Assembly (NCBI GenBank): GCA_031308135.1
Contig: JAHLJT010009419.1
Span: 32,862,863 to 32,926,862, forward strand
Reading direction: 5' to 3'
Length of the DNA: 64,000 bases
From: Acheta domesticus
Taxonomy: Eukaryota > Arthropoda > Insecta > Orthoptera > Gryllidae
Shown: piece by piece, positions 36,001 through 47,724 of the stretch
Layout of the letters: every line of letters begins with the position of its first letter
Numbering within the stretch: position 1 is the first letter of the stretch
Program-made: the position numbers and the translations under genes
Notes under the pieces: model-generated
Databases searched by the model: none
Seen by the model: the letters and a program-made list of their open reading frames with translations, nothing else
Told to the model about the DNA's origin: nothing

Positions 36001-39000
36001 AATTACAAAATAAAAAAATTGTTTAAAAAAGTGTATAAATTCATATTATCACAAAAAAATTGGAAAATAAAGATACAAGCTTCTAGCACCAACATGCATA
36101 GGAATACAAAGTTATATCCTGACATAACCAAAATAAAAACATTTCTTGTTTGCCAAAGAACTCAAAATTTACCAGGCCAAATAGATACATAAATGAAGGA
36201 ATTTACAAGGTAAATCATACTTCATCCATTAGCACCCAAGGACCCTATTTGAGGACAAACATTTCTGGTGTATTTTAAAAGATGTGCAGTGATTTTCTAC
36301 ATTTGTGTGATAAGGGGCTTATATTTTCTAATTTTTTGAAAGGACATTTGTTATTTCAGAAAGTGCCTGAGAGGGGGGGGGGCACTTTCTGATGTGTTGC
36401 ATTACACCCCATAATAAAATCTCAAATAATATTTTTTGTTTGAAATACATTATATTGGCTCTTTTTTTTTATTCAGACTGGAAATTGTTGGAAAACCAGT
36501 TAAAGCAAAACAATAAGTATTTTTGTGCTTCTCATAATTGGTCTTCATTGATTACTGAGTAAACTAACACATCTTTATTTTTAGAAATGTATCGGGGACT
36601 TTCTATCTAACTCGGACTCTTTACACAATCCTGATTTTACAAAAAGTTAAGTGATACTCTCATTAAATTGTTTTCACTGCCTGTTTCTCAAACCCTTGAA
36701 GATAAAAAAGTGGACTAGTGTTGTCAGTTTTGGGATAGTAGAGCTTCACAAATAAAGGAAACTGAAGTGATTCCCTGCAAGAAAGTAAACTTTCTTGAGA
36801 ACTCTTGGCCCATGCAAGTGCACATGTTGTTAGTCAAGGACGAAAGTATGGGAGGGTTAATACTGCCAGACACTTCTTGTCAGGCAATTGGCATCAAACA
36901 CAAGAATGTGAAATAAAGTTGTTTAATAAATCTTACAACATTTTGCACAGCTAAAATGATTCTATGTACTCCTTAAATTAGACTGACAAAGGAAGCTGAT
37001 TATATCTTGTAACAAGTTTCAAAAAATAAATACCCATTGTCCACAAATTAACTCCAGCACCCCAGGAAGGAATGTTTAAAATTACAACAGATTCAATAGA
37101 AGGAAGCTCCATTTTTTTTCCATCCAGAAACAAATCCAGGCGTTTCTCTAAGTCTTGACAACTTCTTTCAACTGCTTGCTGGGTTCCATAACCTAGGTAC
37201 AAGATCTAAAGGAACTTGTTACTCAAAATTCTTGGAAGAATAATATGAAAACACCAAACACATATGCATTTAAATAACTTTTTGAAAATATTGCCCCTTG
37301 AATATTTTCATTCTACAACTTTTCAGAAAGATTTAAAAACATTAAAATGGAAAGTTTAAAAGTTACAGAAAGATATCCTAGCATTCATGCCTTCTTACCT
37401 TGTTAAATATTCTGCTACTGAATAAATAGAAAGGAGATTCACGGGTACGATGAAAGTCCAAAGCAACTTGGGCATCAACACCAATACTTAAGTAGTTGTA
37501 CATAAATATCTTTTTTGAAGAAAGTTTTATTCCTAAATGCCTTGTAGGGGATACTTCTACTAGCCACCTATAATTGAGACATAAAGAAAAACGGCACAGT
37601 ACAAACAATTAGAAAAACTCAAATGTACCAAGCACATAGTGAAATGTACAAATGATAAAAAGTAAATCTACTTCTCAATTCACTTAGATAAATATGAAAA
37701 TATTGATACAAGAAATTATATCTTTTGCTGATGACTCGGAAGCCATTATCAGAGGTAATTCTTGAGATGATGAACCTTTCGAAAATGAACAGAACCAAAA
37801 CTTATTGCTATTATTTATTTGGCAATTCAATTAAGGATTTAAGTTGGCCTTCCTATATAAACCAAGAGGAACAAGAGATATAGGGAGGCCGAAAAAGAGA
37901 TGGAGAGAAGTTCTGTGAGGCCGGAACAGGCAGACGCCTAATCCTGGAAGTGAAGAAGAAGAAGAAGATTAAGGATTTACTCCTCTTTGACTGGATGAGT
38001 AGCATAAAGTATGTAGCGTCATAGCACTGGGCGCGACCAACCGCACAAGTCGTGCAAGGGGGAGGGGCTGGTCCTCTCGTGTCGCGCAGGGGCGGGTGGA
38101 CCCCCGGGGTCTCTCGAGGGTCTCTCCGCTGGGGGTGTGTCTGAGAAGGCGGCTGTCCGTTCGCACAAGTGATGTGTGACGACAGAAATCGTTCGCAGGT
38201 GGACGCCAGGCTCCATCTGCAGCCGGCCCGAATCTCAAGCAGAAATGACGCTTTGTGCGTGGGAGGTCGGTCACGTGATGCCTCGCAAGGGAGGTGGGTG
38301 GAATAAGCTTCCTGGGAATTCGAGTTTGACCGTAGCGTTGTGCGGAGGTGATCGCGAGCAGCGTCTTGCGAGGCATGGCTTTTCGCCACGGGACACGAGA
38401 CCAGGGGCGGCGCTAGTGTAGCAAGCTGGGGATCTCTTGATAAATACTGAGGCGGCTCGTCTCAGGAGTCGGAGTGCTGTGGAGAGCAGCGTTCCTTAGG
38501 AGTGTACATAGTGTAATAAACTATTGTAAATAAATATGTATAGTAAACTCCATGTCTGTGTTCTTCCTCATCTCATGACGTCACAAGTAATATCAATATT
38601 TTCAGCCATGTTTGGTCCAACACTTGTAGAAAATTTATTGAATGGAACACCTACATTTTTGTCACCTTCAAAAATTTAATGTGATTTATCAGAAGACATT
38701 TATTCAATGAATTTGTTAATGTTTCCTTTACTAACTTGGTTGTTTATCAAATGGCATAATGCCTTAGCATTATTGGTCATATTATTTATTAAATCTTCAC
38801 AAAGTTTGGTTTCGTTATTCTTAAGACTGGTTGTCATTTATTTTTGTACTCCAAGTATCTATTTTTGCAGTCTAAGATATGTGGATTACATTTCCTTTGC
38901 TCGTATGAAGAGTAGTAAATTGAAAAATTGATTTAGGTCTTCGAAGATTATCCTTTTTCTTTTCTTTAAAGAGCAGAACATTTACTCTTACCTTTACATT

Positions 39001-42000
39001 TAATTTCTGCTTTTCCTTTCCATATTCTATATATACGAATAGTATAGGGAAAGTTATGTAATGCTGCGTGAAAACACGGTGGATTTTCAGCAGAAAAACT
39101 CTTATTACAGGGCCCTGGTAACGAAAAAGTGGATAAACACAGTTGCAAAATTAAGAAAGAAAGAAAAAAAATCTCCTAACACGGTGCAGCCAGAATCCCT
39201 GTTTTGTGGGTCTTTGATACCAAAAAACCAACTGAAAGCAAAACATCTGTCTGTCTGTCTGTCAACACTAGCAAGTAAACCAATCAGTCTATTTTCTCCA
39301 AAATTGATACTCCCCGTTCGATCTGACTGGTCTCGCGGCCCCTTGAATTTGAAATCGATATTTTAATTTTGGAGGGTACTTTACATGAAACTCCTGGGAC
39401 CCCAAAATTTTGTTGTTGGATAGTCTGAAGGTCATTTAAGAGAATGGCATAGGTCTCATGTTGGTTAAGAACTCTGATTTTTCGAAACTTGAAAAAATTC
39501 AAAATTTTTTCGGTATCTTCCTACAACTACAATTATGAAGATACAATTTTTTTTTCTTAATGAAATGTGTTTATAAAAAAAAAGGACTTCATATAAGGTC
39601 ATGTTCAATTTCTCAAAAACATAAGTATTTTTTTTTGAAAATTCGTGCCAAACAGACAATTTTTTATTTTCTTTAAACCATTTTTTCTCGAAAACCACAA
39701 AATATTTATTCATTAAACTGGGACCTGAGATAGCATAAAGGAAGCTTAAGAGAATGGTGCAGGTTTCATGTTTGTTAAAATACCTAATTTTGCAAACATT
39801 TTAAAAAATTAAAAACTTTTCAGGTTCAGTTGTGAAGATACAATTGCTTTTCTCAATGAAATATGCTCATCAAAAACAGATCTTCAAATAAGGTCATGTT
39901 GAATTTTTTTAATATACAAGTAGTTTTTCTATAATTTCCCAACAAACATAATAGCCCACTCGGAACTGACTGTGCTTCTTTTTCGTCATTTTCTTACAAC
40001 TACAATTTTTTTTCAATGAAATGTATTTATCAAAAATACATCTTCAAATAAGGTCCTGCTTAATTTTTTGAAAATACGAGTAGCTTTTGAGTAATTTTGT
40101 GATAAACATAATAGCCTGCAGTAAATTTACTGCGCTTCAGATAGCTGGATGCATAAATTATATTTTGCAATTTTGTATATTATTTCATTTGTTTCTTACA
40201 TTCGACCTTTTGTTATACATTTACATATTAATCTTTTAGAAATTATTCATTTTCAAATATTTGAAATAAAAATTTCTAGCTCACAGAATATCAACAATGC
40301 AGGGAATGCAACAATAAAATTCTGTTTCACACTCGCTGAATTAAATGTCATTGTTGTGACTTGATGTAGCTGTATGAAAAGGAGTCAAATTTATGTTGAT
40401 ATTTGCATGAAAATATTTAGTTTTCACACCAAATGCTGTACCATTTGTAGTGAGTAGAGTATTTTTGCGATGTTCTAGAATACTCATCTCTAACCATGGC
40501 CCTATGAAATGCATTTCTATATTGTCTGGGGTATTAGGCTTCTTTTTCTAATACAAGTTTACAAAACTTTTGTATTATATTTTTGTGCAGTTGTAGAATT
40601 CACATAGTTCTGACAACACTGCAATGGAAACAGTGAGTTGTTTGCTTCTTGGTTGAATTGTAAGATTTCAAATAAAAGCTACGGTGTGAGAAGCGCAGAA
40701 AGTGCAATATTTCAATACTACGTAGCTGTTTCCAATAACGTGGGAAAGTATGTGCTGTTGTAGCACCACTAGTTTGAATCAGATGAGTGATTTTATCAAT
40801 AAACATACAAATTGCTACATTTACATCATTTATAACGTATATTTCATTCCAATCAACCTTTGTGTTTTCCCACTGTGACTTTCCATAATTTTCTTCCTGT
40901 AATGGGAATCTTAACAATTCAACTACATTACCTGGAAATCCACTATGAATATTATGAACTTCAAGAGATTCCTCAGATTATTATTATTGAGTAATTTAGC
41001 TTTCTTATAAACATTATTACACAATACACTTACCGATCAAGAGGAATTTCAGATGCTTTAAGAATTTGTTTCAAAACAATTGAAAGATCCACATGTTTTG
41101 CAAACTCTTTTCCCCAACCAAGAACTCTAGACAAATCATTTCCGGTGCCCAGGGGCATGATGGCAACAGGTGGGTCACACTGTGGACAAATTGAAAAACA
41201 AAACAAAAACTGTAACTGCACTATAAAGAAAGAAAAATATAATAATTAATTTCACTATATTCTATATTGTGTGTCTAAATTTTCTTTATTGTTCATTACA
41301 GAAGAAAATGGATGTATAGTATTTCAGATATAGTAAGAAAAGTGTTATTTCTCACCTTCAATTGCAACTTCTCAATAGTATTTAAAACCCAGCCAATAGT
41401 TCCATCCCCACCAGCAACCAAAACATTTGCTTTTCTTTCACCTAATAAAGTACACCATTCCAATGCAGCTTCTGGACTTCGGGTAGCTAAATCAACTACT
41501 TGGGCAGGATTTAGCAGTCGACGAAAATAAGATAAAATTATGTCACCATCATTATTACCTGATTTTCTGTTTCCTAAGAATATAAATATATGAGACAATT
41601 AACAGGAATTAAAAACCAAGATAGTATTGCTTATCCCTTCACTAAAAGTAAGAAATTATTATTAGCAATACATATCAGTGAGCCACAAATGCTTTCCAAC
41701 ATTAATAAGATTTGTTCCACAGATAGTTAATTGTTGTAAGAGTCAGAAAAAGTGGTTTCACGAAACTAACCTACCACTATGAGAGGCACCCATACTGGCC
41801 ATGGAGGAGGGTTTACTGCTCGAAGACGAAAGTTTGTTCGAACACTCCTTTTTCGAGAAACCACAATAGAATTCGGAGGAATTATCATAGACTGAAAGGA
41901 CCCAAAGTCACATTCCTGAAACAAACACCAAAAACAAAAACAAAAAAATACTTAACGCATGCTCACAAAAATCGTTTATGGAATTGTTTTCTACATTAAA

Positions 42001-45000
42001 ATACAGATAACTTTGTTTATGGCTGTCAGGATTTGTGGTGAGGTGTTTGTTGTACCTCCAAAGCAACTGCACAGCAGGCAAGACAAGCAGCACAACAACA
42101 GCAGACACTGCGGGTCCGAGTACAGGAGAAGGGTCTAGTGTGACATTACTCCCACTTACTTGTACCAAATTACTCTCACTTGTCGTATATTTATCAATTT
42201 GTACCCTGATACTATTAGGTTTTGAGGGATACAAAGTAATTCATTTTTCAATTTTTCTCCTTGCTCTTACTTTACCTCTTCTTACTTCTTTACTCTTCAA
42301 ATCTCAATATTGCTGTCTCTTTCCTTTCTTCCCTCTTCCCTTCTTATCTTCTACAGTTTCCCTGAGGACAGGTGGAACTTTAGAACCATGGAGAAGCCAA
42401 CTCAACTGGAAATTGGTATGCCAAAGGAGATATCTTCAGGAAGAAAGGCCTCCTCCATGATGTAGTGAAACCAACTTGCCTACGGGATAAAACCCTAAAT
42501 AGAAAATCTTGCTTGTTCATAACCAGCAAAAAGGCAACTCCACAAAACTATCAGCAGCTCTCGTAATATGGTCAGAGAAACCTAGTATTATTTTCTCATT
42601 TGTCAATCATCTACTTCAACAACCAATATACAACTCAAGTCCAAATAAATTGCTACTGCAGAACTCTTGACTGTGGGAATTCGGAATACAGATGTTTTAG
42701 CCCATTATTAAAAATTATGAACTATTATTGAACACTAATCAAAACAAAATCAAGAGTGGGAAAATTCGAACCTTTTTATAAATGTCACAAGTTGTGCCCT
42801 TGTCCAAAGTGGCCCTGTTTTAAGTTTCTATATGGTCAATAACAAGTGAGTTGTTCAATATCAGAGTGAGATAGCGGAAAGATGTCAGATCTTTACAGAT
42901 CTCTTCATAGTGCAAAAAAATAATTGCATTAAAAATAAGATGGATACAAATAATATCAAAACTCACAAATGCAAAATACAATAGAAATGTAGTTTATTTA
43001 ACAACTAGGAATCTTTTCCAAAATAGGGCCAAAGAATACTTAAAAATAAAATCATTAACTTTTAATGTAGCTTATGGGTGGAAAGAAATTAAGAAAGTAT
43101 CAGAAAAGGTAACCAATGAGATACAGGGTAAGAGGAAGAAATGTACAGGAAAACACTGAGTCTTTCATTTGGAATGANNNNNNNNNNNNNNNNNNNNNNN
43201 NNNNNNNNNNNNNNNNNNNNNNNNNNNNNNNNNNNNNNNNNNNNNNNNNNNNNNNNNNNNNNNNNNNNNNNNNNNNNNNNNNNNNNNNNNNNNNNNNNNN
43301 NNNNNNNNNNNNNNNNNNNNNNNNNNNNNNNNNNNNNNNNNNNNNNNNNNNNNNNNNNNNNNNNNNNNNNNNNNNNNNNNNNNNNNNNNNNNNNNNNNNN
43401 NNNNNNNNNNNNNNNNNNNNNNNNNNNNNNNNNNNNNNNNNNNNNNNNNNNNNNNNNNNNNNNNNNNNNNNNNNNNNNNNNNNNNNNNNNNNNNNNNNNN
43501 NNNNNNNNNNNNNNNNNNNNNNNNNNNNNNNNNNNNNNNNNNNNNNNNNNNNNNNNNNNNNNNNNNNNNNNNNNNNNNNNNNNNNNNNNNNNNNNNNNNN
43601 NNNNNNNNNNNNNNNNNNNNNNNNNNNNNNNNNNNNNNNNNNNNNNNNNNNNNNNNNNNNNNNNNNNNNNNNNNNNNNNNNNNNNNNNNNNNNNNNNNNN
43701 NNNNNNNNNNNNNNNNNNNNNNNNNNNNNNNNNNNNNNNNNNNNNNNNNNNNNNNNNNNNNNNNNNNNNNNNNNNNNNNNNNNNNNNNNNNNNNNNNNNN
43801 NNNNNNNNNNNNNNNNNNNNNNNNNNNNNNNNNNNNNNNNNNNNNNNNNNNNNNNNNNNNNNNNNNNNNNNNNNNNNNNNNNNNNNNNNNNNNNNNNNNN
43901 NNNNNNNNNNNNNNNNNNNNNNNNNNNNNNNNNNNNNNNNNNNNNNNNNNNNNNNNNNNNNNNNNNNNNNNNNNNNNNNNNNNNNNNNNNNNNNNNNNNN
44001 NNNNNNNNNNNNNNNNNNNNNNNNNNNNNNNNNNNNNNNNNNNNNNNNNNNNNNNNNNNNNNNNNNNNNNNNNNNNNNNNNNNNNNNNNNNNNNNNNNNN
44101 NNNNNNNNNNNNNNNNNNNNNNNNNNNNNNNNNNNNNNNNNNNNNNNNNNNNNNNNNNNNNNNNNNNNNNNNNNNNNTCTCTTTGCCAGGTTAGCTTGTC
44201 AAAATTTAAAAAATCAGATTCCACTTTTAGTTTTGAATGTTCTTAAGTCAAATGTTCATTTTTGAGCACCCCCCCCCCCCCCAACACATACACACACAAA
44301 GAAAAATTAGGTTATGGCGTCAAGTTGATAGTAGAGTGTAATTGTGTAGTACATGAACACACAAATTAGTCTTTGTTGAAATATTCCAGTTCGGTTTACT
44401 TATTGTGCATTTCCACAAAGGATGTGTGCCTCACAAATTAAGAGCTTTGTGAGAGAAAGCATGTTTTCAGAAGTATTGTTATCTGTATATTATTCTACTG
44501 GTACCAAGTGAATTCTGTGATAGTTAATGTGAATGTGAACAATAACCGATTTAAGAGTATGGATAAGTTGTAAAGAAAAGGACAATGACTAATGTGTGTG
44601 TAAATCATATACTTTGGTGCAAATTCCGAATTTTTTATATTATGCCTGTATATGCACGTTCACTATCATATCAAATTCTATATGCAATGTAATGAATTTG
44701 AACACTTAATTGAGTATATAATGCTCCAGACAAAATGTCACATTATCAGATCAGAAAAGGGTGAAAAATTAATGAAAAATGAGGTAGATCCCAGATTGAG
44801 AAAAAGTCAGACGACTTCTATTTTCAATAGAAACCTATGTTTCACTCCCATGTGTCCTTCACAATTCTCTAAATCTGTCAAAAAACAAAAGTGTCCATTC
44901 AAAAGTCACACTTTGTTAATAATCAATAGTAATGAGTTTTTACTTGATGTGGATTTCTTCACTAACTTTCTGAAGCAAGAGAGGAATGGAAACAAATTTA

Positions 45001-46101
45001 TGTGGCGTAGCTTGGAAAGATGTATTGTGATGATTATTAACAGTAAATGACAAAAATATATTTTACAGCATTTGCTTAAGTAACTGAGAGATTTTAAAAA
45101 ATGAAAAAAATTTATGTTATTTTTCTGGAGAAGGAAAATCGATGAAATGAGATTAATAAGATGGAGAATCAATAAAGTCATCAATCAGAATAAGAATTAA
45201 GAATTCATTGGCTTTTAAACACTGGTTTAAAATATGTACTCATACAAGACTTTTCAACAGATAATCTTAAGTCAAACATTTTTCTCTAATTGTCCACAAA
45301 ATTACGTTTAATACAGGAGCTTTAGGAGGGAGAAATTTATTCTAAGAGGATCATAAAATTTCAAATAGTTAATGTAAATGCAGAGAAGAATTGGGTCTAA
45401 CTGTGAAGAAATACACTATCCAGGATCTTCTACTACTATCGAGAATAATGAAAAAAAAAGTTTTGGATTCAGTAATTAAATCGGGGGGGGGGGGAATTTG
45501 TGACATTGAAAGAACACCTGATGGCACTATGTACATCTTTAATCTTCTTAAAAAAGAGTATGGGTGAGATTCTGCTGTGTGAAAGGAAACCTTCATTAAC
45601 CTTTAGTGAGAATGAGAAGTGAAAGTGTTAAGAATTACACAACAGGTCTAAAAGGCACAGCATGTTGATTTACTTTTTAATTCTGACAATTCTCGTTTAA
45701 ATTACAAAATTTAATAAACATGGGGGCTTTATTCAAATGATGTCACTTAAGAAGTTACTTAATTTTCTTGTTTATATCTTCAACACTTGAAATTCTCTTT
45801 CCCATTAAAAAGTTTAATTGTTTACAGCTTATATTATTTAATTTGTATCACTATTTGCATAACTCATTCTTCTCTTTCTTTTTTTTTTATGTTGCATACA
45901 CATGCTTGTGTACAATACCTTGGATGAAAGCTGAGACCGAGTCCAATTATGTTTGTTAGAAAACCCTCTAATTGAGAGATGGATATCGCTTGAAAAATAG
46001 TTGAATACTGATAATGTCAGGAAAAAAATTACAAGAAATGCAAGGGTTTCCAAAATTACTGTTGTGAAATCAGCAGAGATGAGAACTAGTAGTGGCCACA
46101 T
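33011..46101 (-). CDS. DGKE: Diacylglycerol kinase epsilon (eight visible exons; C1 exons not visible)
   Basis: DGK-epsilon phosphorylates diacylglycerol, preferring arachidonoyl species, to phosphatidic acid at ER and plasma membranes in the phosphatidylinositol cycle. Minus-strand exons are 46101-45919, [missing], 41915-41771, 41573-41356, 41179-41034, 37567-37399, 37205-37034, 34823-34687 and 33133-33011. All junction phases agree from ECDFGSF to the stop (369 residues). The catalytic domain shows VVGNRKSGNN, LNPAQVVDLATRSPEAAL, the glycine-rich VAGGDGTIGWVLN and PLGTGNDLSRVLGWG. The accessory domain shows IGVDAQVALDFHRTRE, LFSSRIFNK, YGTQQAVERSC, ESVVILNIPSWGAG and FHIAQLQMGLSQPHRIGQ, with VDGEPW near the end. 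The epsilon type fits CDFGSFQSMIIPP and the absence of extra domains. The two C1 domains are not seen between 41915 and 45919. The longest intron (41034-37567) carries RepA, a LINE tail and a solo LTR. Confidence 0.93.
33181..34010 (+). repeat. RepA copy in a DGK-epsilon intron
   Basis: Starts with the head motif (CTAGTGGTGCTACAGAATGG at about 33181) and continues into body blocks that are more diverged than elsewhere. A short (AATTC)n run at about 34032-34056 follows. Confidence 0.65.
36358..36390. repeat. Hairpin with a G-run loop
   Basis: Perfect 10-bp arms AGAAAGTGCC and GGCACTTTCT enclose a 13-base loop ending in eight consecutive G. It is intronic to DGK-epsilon. Any function is unknown. 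Confidence 0.5.
37830..37979 (+). mobile_element. 5'-truncated LINE insertion with 12-bp target duplication
   Basis: The 126-bp insertion 37842-37967 is flanked by exact ATTAAGGATTTA duplications (37830-37841 and 37968-37979). It ends in a (GAA)n tail. Read on the plus strand it encodes KPRGTRDIGRPKKRWREVL, the conserved C-terminal motif of many insect LINE reverse transcriptase proteins, followed by a stop. Target-primed insertion of a severely 5'-truncated non-LTR element explains all of these signs. Confidence 0.85.
38012..38585 (+). mobile_element. Solo LTR of the same Gypsy-like family, copy 2
   Basis: A 574-bp LTR starting TGTAGCGTCATAG and ending CATGACGTCACA, with target duplication AGTA at 38008-38011 and 38586-38589. 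A TATA-like GATAAATACT lies about two-thirds along and AATAAA signals follow near the end, so the sense strand is plus (opposite to the DGK-epsilon gene). Many differences from copy 1 are C-to-T or G-to-A changes at CpG. It lies only 32 bp beyond the LINE insertion. Confidence 0.88.
39010..40110 (-). repeat. RepA tail (subtype B), inverted, with tandem subunits
   Basis: Minus-strand copy beginning at AGGGAAAGTTATGTAATGCT with tail blocks, then three diverged tandem blocks around TCTTCAAATAAGGTCATGTT at about 39586, 39882 and 40041. The repeat spacing here differs from the 270-300 bp of subtype A. Confidence 0.7.
40736..40990 (-). mobile_element. LINE ORF2 relic in a DGK-epsilon intron
   Basis: On the minus strand an open segment reads ESLEVHNIHSGFPGNVVELL and then KVDWNEIYVINDVNVAICMF. 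The WNEIY..NDVN pattern is typical of the linker between endonuclease and reverse transcriptase domains in insect LINE proteins. A short RepA-head-like piece (CTAGTGGTGCTACA then ACTTTCCCACG) ends it near 40776-40736. It is too short and diverged for a clade assignment, and it is not a DGK exon because the flanking DGK exons splice directly to each other in phase. Confidence 0.5.
41916..43177 (-). other. DGK-epsilon intron, unexplained GC-richer island
   Basis: No C1-domain exon could be found here. At 42035-42460 both strands stay open and the composition is less AT-rich. The minus-strand frame holds a hydrophobic run but begins on a non-ATG codon and has no splice fit to the ECDFG exon. A retroposed or transposon fragment is the likeliest explanation. 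Confidence 0.35.
43178..44177. other. Assembly gap (1,000 N)
   Basis: Exactly 1,000 unresolved bases, a round number that usually marks a gap of unknown size. It falls in the part of DGK-epsilon where the C1-domain exons are expected. Frames reported across it are artefacts. Confidence 0.99.
44178..45918 (-). other. DGK-epsilon intron 1 remainder
   Basis: AT-rich sequence with homopolymer runs of C (44269-44282) and G (45483-45494). No exon with the C1 cysteine/histidine spacing was found. A 132-codon frame on the plus strand (44652-45050) resembles nothing I know and has no supporting signals. Confidence 0.4.
45919..46101 (-). CDS. DGKE: Probable DGK-epsilon N-terminal exon (membrane anchor)
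   Basis: True ATG at 46101, then 61 codons to a phase-0 donor (AAG then GTATTG). The peptide has a long hydrophobic helix (TVILETLAFLVIFFLTLSVF) and then HNWTRSQLSSK. In DGK-epsilon a single N-terminal membrane helix is followed by a short basic stretch with an H.W motif that starts the first C1 domain, which fits. The downstream catalytic exon also begins in phase 0. The link to the rest of the gene is inferred because the next exons are not visible. Confidence 0.65.
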
Positions 46102-47716
46102 TTTCAGCCAATTGAGATCTCACATTAACAAAACTTCACGCTCTGTAAACAAAAATTGAAAACGGAACTTTCAATCGGAACTTACAAAAATAGCAACAGC
46201 AAATGCATTACAAATTATGAATAAAATCCTCAAATCCATAAAAACAACTAGAGCTGATTTATTACTTTTTTTGAGCCAGTACACATTTGTAGAAAAAGTG
46301 GTTTATAGAAAAAATAATTCAATATTACAGTATTCTATTCTCTGTGTAAGTTATTAGGCTCTTGACAATGAAAACGTTTTCTTCGTAAATAACATTGACA
46401 TCTAGTCTTCTGGCTACTTTTCATGATTTATCTACTTTCTAATGACTATTGTTTCTGGAGATATTTTATAACTAAACAGGTGAAAGGGGCAATTGATTTT
46501 TTGCTTTTGATAAATATTTCTTTTCCCGGAACACTTGCCTCTCCTTGCACAACAAGTGCATCTATCTATAAATAAAAAAGTCCGGTAAACGAGCTCTCGC
46601 ATCATTAGAGTTGATTGATTATAAATGCACTTGGGCAGGATTGCTTCAAAGCTGAAGTATAAAAGATACATTCCCTAATGTAAACAAACGTCATCAACCA
46701 AGACTATAGTGAAGAACTTGAGTTAAGTACATGTCTATTCCACGTCCCTGAATGAAACTACGAGAACTCTCAACAATACTCGTTCTTCTGCGCTTGTTAA
46801 ATGCACATATTCAAGTTTGATTGGTATCAAATCGGCTTATCCTTTTAAATGAATTTACGTCGTAGCCTCCACGAAAATAATTCACGTCAATCATACCATT
46901 TCAAGATCCAGTTTTAAATTTCCTAGGCGAAATAAAATATTTTCAATTACTGATCAAATCAGGATCACAATGATTATCGTGACTAAAATAAACGCGGACT
47001 ACGACCGGCACAAATCGCGCAACCAAGAACAATTGAGCTCAATAAGAACGGATTGACGGCAGCCATTCATTCGTGATCGTGAGGAGAGTGAACATTAGTT
47101 GTCAGTCCTGGGGCAAATGCTCTCTCAAAGCATGGGTTACACAACATTTCAGCGGTTGGCAAAACTGATCAGAAAGAAAGAGTGTTCGTCATCAGGCAGT
47201 ACGCGAGGGACGAATTGTGCTCTTTGCAACAGTTCATACCAGAGCGTATAATTATGGAATACACGGTTCACACTCTGCAAACACCCGTCGTGCACCCTAC
47301 CACCTCTTGCTATAATGAAACAATATCAGAGAGCGGGTATTTTGACCTAAAATCTTCGAAGGGAGGCAAACTTTTGTCTTATATAATGGCTCATTATTTT
47401 ATTTCATGTGTCATTAGAACAGCAAGTGATTGAATAGAATGCCAGACATACTATTTCATTTTCTCATGAAGCATTTTTAGTTCCTTCACAAAGTGTACCT
47501 ATACGTAATACCACCGTGCTTGGGACATGTCGCTTTACTGCCCTTACCATGAGTGCACTCCGCGCATCTTTGCGGGCAATCTAAAGCAAAACAGATATCA
47601 TTCTTATACTTTTGATATTTTTCAGTCCGATATTTACATTATGTAATGACATCTATACTGTTTGGAATTTTTCAGGTTAAATTTTGGTGGATCTCACAAA
47701 CGCGTGTCTGAAGCGC
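46102..47716. other. Upstream region of DGK-epsilon; no gene supported
   Basis: Less AT-rich and with more CpG at 46730-47430, consistent with a promoter region. Frames at 46432-46671 (Cys-containing, minus) and 47182-47433 (plus) lack recognisable motifs and matching splice sites. Confidence 0.35.
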
Positions 47717-47724
47717 TCAGCTAG

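Noticed and set aside
40600..40917. Minus-strand frame as a DGK-epsilon exon
   Set aside because: The flanking DGK exons (41034 donor, 37567 acceptor) already join in phase with continuous family similarity, and the peptide looks like a LINE linker.
41908..42234. Minus-strand frame with a hydrophobic run as the DGK-epsilon N-terminus
   Set aside because: It starts on a non-ATG codon and has no splice fit to the ECDFG exon. C1 domains would have to lie between them, and the exon at 45919-46101 is a better match.
43100..44265. Frames of about 375 codons across the N stretch
   Set aside because: They exist only because N codons are not read as stops.
46432..46671. Cys-containing minus-strand frame as a C1 domain exon
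   Set aside because: Cysteine and histidine spacing does not fit C1, and it lies upstream of the presumed start exon.
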